From NCBI GenBank assembly GCA_038503035.1, contig JAVSML010024599.1:986414-1050413 (forward strand): DNA of 64,000 bases, read 5' to 3'. The position numbers and the translations under genes are program-made. Of the stretch, positions 57,153-64,000 are shown one piece after another (the stretch's first letter is position 1; every line of letters starts with the position of its first letter). The stretch comes from Crocodylus rhombifer. Taxonomy: Eukaryota; Chordata; Crocodylia; Crocodylidae. The notes beneath the pieces are model-generated. The model was not told the origin of the DNA and did not search any database. It saw only the letters and a list, made by a program, of their open reading frames with translations.

Positions 57153-59815
57153 CACACAGTTTCTGTCTACATAGGACACTTTTGCTAAAATGTTCTGCTA
57201 TTATTACCATTAGCTCATAGTACCAGTATAAGGGAAGATGAAGAGTAAAAACAGGTTTCCATTAGCTTGATGGCATTCAATATGCAATGGTGAGTGGTGT
57301 GATCTTGGTTTCCTTTTCCTCTCCAATATAAAATTGTATTAAGAAAATTGACATTTTTAGGGTAAAAAGAAACTTTCTAAAGGCAACAAAGACTGTATGG
57401 TAGTTATCAGTGGCATAGGACCTCAAAGTATTCACAAATGTCTACACAACAGAAAATTGTACTAATGGTCCCATCATCAAGAGAATATATATTGTAACAG
57501 TGATAAGATGCAAGTTTTCTAATTTGAAGAATCTGATTTCAAAAGCACATTTCCAATATCCTAAGGCCTCATGGTCAAAAACTGAGCTTCCATCTTTTTA
57601 TGCATGTAAATTTCAGTCCTGGAAGAGAAGAATGAAGGAAAATGGAAACCAATCATTTATATGGAGGACAGCAAGCTGATGATTGGAAAGTGGGGGTGGG
57701 TGGGCTTCTTTGTAGCACTTGTATGCCTGCAGAATAGTTTATTTTTGTACTTGTGTATTGATAAGCTGCAGTAGAAACCCAGCTGAAAATCTGCCATAGT
57801 CAGATGTTTCAAATTACAGAGTTACAGTATTTTTTGTTAAAATTTCAATTAAAAGGATGAATTTTAACATTGCTTTTTTTTTTTTTGCACCAGCTTTACT
57901 TATACATTTACTAATTTGACAATTAAACTATATTAAAATGTTTAAAAATCTTGCGTCTTCTGCAGTGAGAGACCCAGGATTTCTACTGAAACAAAACTAT
58001 GCTGCACTATAACATAGGCAAAAAATGAAGGAAAATCAACTTTTGTCAGTGTGTTACAGTCACAGCCATCTTGAGAAAAATCCCTTTTGTATCAAGCTAT
58101 ATCTTGGCTACCCAATTGCTAGTGTTTAAGGATACAGCCTGTCAATCACAGCAGAAATGCAGAACTCTTAAATGGAAAATTAATTTGAGTACAGAGCAGG
58201 ACATCATCTTCAACATTGTAGCCCCTACAAAGGGGAGATCAAGCTGTAATAGAAGCCATCAACCCCACATGAACCACTTAATCATGTTTATATATAACTT
58301 GCATATTAAAAAGTAATATCCAATGTCAATGCCTCGGATATAAAAATATCTTAATAGTAACTGACTAATGAATACTATAGTAATAACAGTTTAATTTGAA
58401 GAATTCTGACAGCTGGTTGCCTTGATGAGAGCTGTTACCAAGGAGCTCTAGTCCCATGCTGAGAACATCCACAGCATGCTGATTTATAGCAGCAGTGCAG
58501 AACTGTTTAATGTCAGCACCTCTCAGCTAAAGTAATAATAAACAGGAATGTTATGGTTTATTTTTCTGTATGAATTGTTCAGGCTCTGTATGGTAAGCAC
58601 CAACTCAATAGGGGATAATAGCTGCCATTCCCCAGGGAGTTGTAACTGAGGTTTAAGCATTTTTATTGGCAAGGTTAGTATATCAAAATGAATCCAGAAG
58701 AAGTTGTTTTTCTATCCCCTCTCTCCTCTTCTCACCCCCCACCCCCTCCACTTCTTTCCCCTTATTCTGGAAAGCAAATATAATTTTTGTACTTACGAAA
58801 GCTCACTTTAGGTTCCTACTACATACCTCTTCTTGTAATAGTTAACTGCCCTAACTTATTTTAGTGCATACTGTGAAATGCAGAACATTCTGTCTGAGTA
58901 TGTGGTTGATGTTTTAAATCCACAGTACAACTTCAGGTCATTCAATATCAAAGATATGTTTGGATCACAGAACTTAGAATATCATCACCTTTGTTCTTAT
59001 CCAATGTTTCCAACATGTATACTCCGGAAAAGCAAGCGTCCAGGGTCAATTTTCTTTCAAAGGTGTCATCTGAACATTTAGATTTGCAGCTTGGTTCTGA
59101 TTCTACAGCATGTTATTAATAGCTAAAAAGGGGTTCTTCACAGCAGCATCAAGGTTTTGGTGTTTCAGATGGCATCTTATCTTTCCAAAGTACAGTACAT
59201 TTGATTACAAATGGACAGGCAATACCCCATCTTACTCATTTTGCTGTATGATTATTGGTTAAATATTAAAACTTCGATTTAGTGAGTAGCTTATGTGCAG
59301 ATGAATTTAAAATGTGTTTTCTTGTCTATAGAAACGGATGTGTCTCATGCCTACTTTGCTGAAATTATGCCAGGGCCCATTAGGGCTCAGTCCTAATAGC
59401 TTGGGTTAGAGGCCCAGGGGCTTTTTTTTTTTAAAAACAAAACCAAAAAAGTCCTTAATTAAGCTAGCTCTTTTTTTTTTTTTACTGCTGTTTCACATTC
59501 TTTGCTGAGTCACTAACTTCACTGATGTGACACACTTCCACAGTAGGTATTTGTGGATGTTTGGTACCCCTCTTTTATCGTACAAATGCATGGAGACAAA
59601 AATATCAAACACCAGTCAAAGGCACATCCATCCTAATGCTAAAGCTGGGTTCTTATAGCCCTTGCAAAACCACTCTTTGTTGATTGCAGGAAGGATACCA
59701 TCTGTTCTGTAGGATAACTGTGGAGTAAGCACAAAGACCAAGAAAAGCAAAAAGTGCAGAAATTTATAAACAGGGAGGGAAGGGATGTTTTAGAAGGAAA
59801 TGAGTATTAAGTGGC
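57153..59815. other. Unique AT-rich DNA, possible conserved element near 58.4-58.57 kb
   Basis: 58400-58570 is free of known repeats, moderately GC-balanced and contains gttgccttgatgagagctgt and tgctgatttatagcagcagt; it could be conserved non-coding DNA but this cannot be judged here. Poly-T runs lie at 57877-57888, 59423-59432 and 59472-59483. No gene is supported. Confidence 0.4.
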
Positions 59816-59874
59816 ACAAGGACAGGAAAATAAGTCTGTTCACTTTTAAAAGAACAACTAACCAGGTTTTTTTT

Positions 59875-59910
<36 letters not shown>

Positions 59911-60157
59911 GTGTAAACACACACAATACATATACGTATAGCATGTGTGTGTATACATTTATATGTGTATATATGTGTGTGTGTACACACATATAAACAT
60001 ATATGTGGGTGTGTGTATGTATGTGTGTGTATGTGTGTATATATACATACACACATACACACACTTATATGAATTTTGTGTGTTTACACACACACACTTA
60101 AAAAAACCTGGTTAGTCATTCTTTAAAAAATGAATAGACTTATTTTCTTGTCCTTGT
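59816..60157. repeat. ~340-bp imperfect palindrome with GT/CA core
   Basis: The left arm (59816-59900) reads acaaggacaggaaaataagt ... gtctgttcacttttaaaaga ... actaaccaggtttttttt then aagtgtgtgtg. The right arm (60085-60157), reversed, reads acaaggacaagaaaataagt ... gtctattcattttttaaaga ... actaaccaggttttttt then aagtgtgtgtg. The unique-sequence portion (~65 bp) matches at close to 90%. The core is mixed (GT)n/(CA)n/(TA)n, itself largely self-complementary. The minus-strand Thr/His/Tyr frames 59764-60064 are microsatellite translations. Confidence 0.9.
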
Positions 60158-60330
60158 ATATATTGTGTGTAGGTGGGTGGGTGTATTTTACACACCTTTC
60201 TTTCAAGATTAGCTTCTGTTTGGGACCACACTCCTTCTCTTTTATTACGGGTGAAAGTTGCAGATGACATGAATACAGATGGTATGACACAGCTTTGGCC
60301 TCCAGTCAGGAAAGGCTATAAGCACCCCCT

Positions 60331-60374
60331 ATTCAGGAAATCACTTAAGCACATGCTTAACTGTTTTCCTGAAT
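60331..60374. repeat. Amniote palindromic repeat: dyad around cttaagcacatgcttaa
   Basis: attcaggaaatcacttaagc (60331-60350) and gcttaactgttttcctgaat (60355-60374) are complementary at 18 of 20 bases around a 4-nt loop. The text is typical of an old, widespread amniote repeat. The frame 60173-60409 runs through it and is not a gene. Confidence 0.7.
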
Positions 60375-63340
60375 CAGAATGTTTTCCCTTATTGGGCTTC
60401 TGTGCTTGAACTACTTGGAACTACACAGCAGTATATATTTCACATGCACATCAAAAATAAATTGTTTTTAAATAAGATTTGGCCAATATTCTCAAAGGCA
60501 GCAACCAAGTCTGACCTGAATCAAGGGATGCTGGGAGCTCTGTATGTCTCCCATCCTCAGGTGGGTCCAATCTAGAGCATTGCATTGGAAGCTCTGGATC
60601 CCCAGTCCCAGGCAGTGCAGTGATGGGTCTGCCCTAAGGCCAGGGACCTGAGCTGGCAGCTGTTCACTGAAACTGATATTTTCTCAGTTTACTGCTTTGT
60701 CAATATTGTCAATGTCAATGTTGCTGCCAACATTAATTTAATTGATAAGCTGCCGGGCTCATGGTGGAGCCCTAGGTTTCTGGAAAACTTTAAGGTTTCT
60801 GTGTGAATTAGACTAAAATCACATTTTGAAGAAACACAAAATATTCCTAAGGACCCGTGAGTGAAATTTAAACGTTATATGTTGTATATTGTGATGTAAC
60901 GATATTATCTATTAGTATGATTGCACTATAAAATTATATGATGGCCTTTTTTTTCATAGTCATCATGCCTTCTTTATTTTTAACCTATACATATATTATA
61001 TCATTTCCAAGACCTTGTTTGGCTTCTCTTTCTCTAGACCTTACTTTTCCTATGTAGCTTTTAAAGATATATTTTCACTGAAATGCTTTGAAGAGAAGAA
61101 CAAAACATAAAAACTTTATTTTTAGATATTTTTCAACAGGCACCTTTGTTAAAGGGTCAACAAATGTTCAGCATGTTTTAATAAATGATTGCTCAGCTGA
61201 TAGACTATAAGTCCAGTGAATCAACTAGTTACTTATAACTATCTTTAAAACCTCTGCTGGCTTGCAAAGAAGTATAATGCATGCTATTCCTGGTCTGCAA
61301 CTTGTTTAGTGCATCTATTCATTGTTAACCATTTATAAAACATTTTACATTTGAATTTTAATATGAAGCAGATCTTTTAATGTCAGAGGTTGAATTCAAG
61401 ACTGTTATGAAAAGCTTATTATTAGGTGAGGAGATTACAACATCATAGATAATTTAGCCAATTATGGCATCATACAGTTGGCTTCAGTTCATTTTATATT
61501 GCAGTCCTCTTGTCTGAAATAATGTAAAGCTTGTCTTGAGCTCTTCTAACATTTAAAAGGTGTCTTATTCACATCCCTGGTATTTCATAATCATGTAATA
61601 TAGCTCACAAAATGCAACATACCCGTGAATGTAATATGACCTTTTATCTCTAGCTGGCAACTAGCATACACATACAAAAAATATCCCCTGGCTATGATTA
61701 ATTTGATGGCTATACCAAAAATATGAGGAACAAACCCAGTCAATTTTAAAGCATTTTTCTCTAATAATTGCAAAGTATGATACTGGTGATTGATTTGTTT
61801 CTGAAATTGCAGTCTTTTTTGCCGAAAAAAGCAATTTGAGGCTGTTGAAGTCAAATTAAAGGAGTAAAAACAAAACTTTTAAGGGAAGTTTGTATCCTAT
61901 TATTATACCCAGATAATCCTTGCATCTTGCATCTGTATAATGGGAAAGCATTGACTGTTTTGTTGTTCCCCTCCCCCCTCCCCCACCATTTCTTTTATAA
62001 ATACATTTGCCATAATACTTATCTCAACAGGAGATGAAAGACAATAAATATATTTTAGTCCTTTTCCAATGTATTAAACGCAGCCAAACTAACAACTTCT
62101 GGATTATGTTTCATAAGCTGAGCCTCTGCTTTCAATGAAATTATCTAATTAAGGAAGGTGGTATTTGTCCATTTTCTGATTGTCCTGTGACCAGTATCTT
62201 AATCACATTAAAAATTTAAAGAACTTCTCTGATCCATTCCTACACCAAAACCTAATACACTTTTTCCCATTATAAATTGCTTTCAAATGTGTAACTTGCC
62301 ACTTTAATTGAAGAACATCAAGCTGCAGAAAAATATTGTAAATTAACTTTCACCCGCTCTTGCCACTTCTAACTATTGGCAAAAGGCTTATAAATATGGA
62401 AAAAGACAAAGGACAACATGCTATGGTAAATAACATGCAGTAGTAGTAAAAAAGTAAGCAACTTTTTTTCTTTCTTTTTCAGGAAGATTGTTTTGGTTAG
62501 GATGTCAAAAAATGCCCAGGGGCTTAACTCATGCTGAATGGACTTTACCATCTGTTTGTGCAAGGAGCAACTTGGTATGCATAAACTGTTATCTAGGTGG
62601 TAGGCCTCAGTCTGTCAGCTCTGTTGTCAACTGCTGTCCTTGTTGGAACCATGAGCCCTAAAGGAATTAGTTGCATGATTGACTGACTGATGATGATTGA
62701 CAGACACAATTAACTCTTTAGTCGCAGGAGCCTATCAGCCATAGAATGAGATCCATATGTTTGGAATCTATGATACAAAGTACACTCCTTTCTTTCTACC
62801 CCAAGAAACCTTCATAAGGTAAACACAATGAAGCTAGCAAAAATCAGTGGAACTCTTTCCGGACCTGGTCTCAAATGTATTTATTTCCAAACATACGTAG
62901 CAAGACTATTTTTCATATATTTTCTCACAAGGAAAAATGACCGCCAAGGATAGAGCAAAACTGACTTAAGATCAAATCTGTGCTGAAAATGTATGGGCAG
63001 GGAGGTTGTTCAGCAAAAGTTTCTAAACTCAGAATGAGTTCTTTCAGAGTCTGTCTTGGGGGGTGGGGGGATGATCATGGAAATCCATCCAGTGGAGGTA
63101 GTTTTACCTTGCTCAATAGTTGGGCAGTTCAGAGACATGCCTTATTTACTCCTTTTGGAAACATAGTAGCTGTGCTTCTCATCATAACTAACTGTGTTAC
63201 ACCTCTACACTGGTTGGAATAAATCATTTTGGGCCAGGCTTTTAAGGTGATTAGGTGCCTACAGAAGTAAAGCAACATCTAGCCAGGCTGTCATCCTCTG
63301 AGGTGCTTCCAAAACTTCTTTACAGTACCTATGTTTCTGT
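60375..63340. other. Unique AT-rich DNA, exon-like segment near 62.48 kb
   Basis: A strong polypyrimidine tract and AG (62463-62481) precede a frame open to 62660 (see findings). 62090-62225 is repeat-free with several TAAT cores. Frames 61591-61854, 62369-62563 and 62980-63222 have no domain. Confidence 0.4.
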
Positions 63341-63500
63341 GGCATTGGTTGTAGCCCTGTTGGTCTAAGGACGTAGGCAGACAAAACTCTTTGGCTGGAA
63401 GTGATATATTTTATTAGAACAACTAAATATTTGCAACAAAAAATTTCTTCGCAAGCTTTCAGGCTCACACACCCTTCATTAGGCCAAAGAGAAATTAGAG
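63341..63500 (+). repeat. Interspersed 'gttgtagccctgttggtctaag' repeat
   Basis: tggttgtagccctgttggtc, then ggacgtaggcagacaaaact, then atattttattagaacaacta, then aagctttcaggctcacacac. Same family at 4125, 22884, 51070 and 63748. The minus-strand frame 63259-63612 is a shadow. Confidence 0.75.
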
Positions 63501-63747
63501 ATGGTAAGAGTTCCCCCAGATAGAAAAGCCAGTTTGTAAAAAGCTGCTTTGTGAGAATGTAGATGAGGATGGAGACAATGGCTGGAGCAGGCAAGGCACC
63601 TGGGGTTTTCAAATGGCAGGCAGGATGTGGGGTGCCATAAATCCATTGTCAACATTTAGTTCAGGCTTGAATCTGGTTCTTCTTCTTTGTGTTGTGAGGT
63701 TTTCATTTCAAAGGACAAAATATGATATCTTCCATGTTTCAGAGATG

Positions 63748-63820
63748 TTGGTTGTAGCATTGTTGGTCTAAGGACATAGGCAGACAAAACTCTTTGGGTA
63801 GAGGTGATATATGTTATGTC
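63748..63820 (+). repeat. Second copy of the same repeat, truncated
   Basis: ttggttgtagcattgttggt, then aaggacataggcagacaaaa, then agaggtgatatatgttatg match the 63341 copy. It breaks off after about 75 bp. Confidence 0.75.
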
Positions 63821-64000
63821 AACATAATATTACAGAAAGAAGACACTATGTAGGATGGAAATTTCCCTCTGGGCCAATCTGTTTCTCCTGTATCTGCTCT
63901 TTTTGCTGTTGTAGATTGTTTCCACATCTACTTCTACAAGCTTGTCCTTTATATTTTTTGCCTAAATTCATTTGAAAGGAAAGGAAATATCTGCTCCTGC
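63821..64000. other. Window edge, nothing recognised
   Basis: AT-rich DNA with no feature. Confidence 0.4.

Noticed and set aside
59881..60060. CRISPR-like array
   Set aside because: The repeats are 2-bp microsatellite units without spacers, in vertebrate-type DNA.
59764..60064. Thr/His/Tyr-rich minus-strand frames
   Set aside because: Translations of the GT/CA microsatellite.

Overview
The window looks like nuclear DNA from a crocodilian (Alligator-like) or closely related reptile. The evidence is AT-rich, single-copy-looking sequence with several CR1 LINE copies of the type common in crocodilians and turtles, whose 3' ends carry short repeats (gatttcata or atagaatc type). There are also MIR-like and L2-like relics and many non-autonomous DNA transposons. 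I found no intact host protein-coding gene, tRNA, rRNA or CRISPR. Most open frames of 60 to 150 codons are chance frames in AT-rich DNA or frames inside repeats. The organism call is inference from repeat families, not from a gene.

Layout. 1-10 kb: mostly unique AT-rich DNA, a small GGG-ended MITE at 1221-1526, a TIR-flanked element at 4151-4801, and a CpG-rich coding-like relic near 7.05-7.44 kb. 10-13 kb: a second GGG-ended MITE, then a 2-kb LTR-like element (10782-12807) with TG...CA ends, a 4-bp target duplication, a ~105-bp minisatellite and a palindromic TG/TA microsatellite. 13-25 kb: mostly unique DNA, with a 194-bp MITE (16130-16323), old palindromic amniote repeats, a hAT-like element holding a second element (19787-20333), another MITE and a GC-rich minisatellite block. 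25.8-29 kb: the best-preserved LINE (CR1, minus strand, 413-codon reverse transcriptase frame), followed by two abutting DNA transposons. 29-38 kb: unique DNA with L2-like, MIR-like and CR1 3'UTR relics.

38.9-48.1 kb is an accessory cluster of nested, GC-rich DNA transposons. It contains a decayed Myb/SANT-like domain gene (about 40.7-41.3 kb) and a CR1 copy split in two by a 1958-bp transposon that carries modules in alternating orientation. 48-64 kb returns to unique DNA with two clean hAT-like MITEs (perfect 8-bp target duplications), a composite element with alternating inverted minisatellite modules (53.86-55.42 kb), a ~340-bp GT/CA-cored imperfect palindrome at 59.8-60.16 kb, and copies of an interspersed repeat at the right edge.

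The genes do not form a pathway: every recognisable coding remnant belongs to a mobile element. The main interest is the history of nested insertions, the repeated production of long inverted repeats, and the Myb/SANT-like pseudogene. The window is probably intergenic or part of a very long intron.
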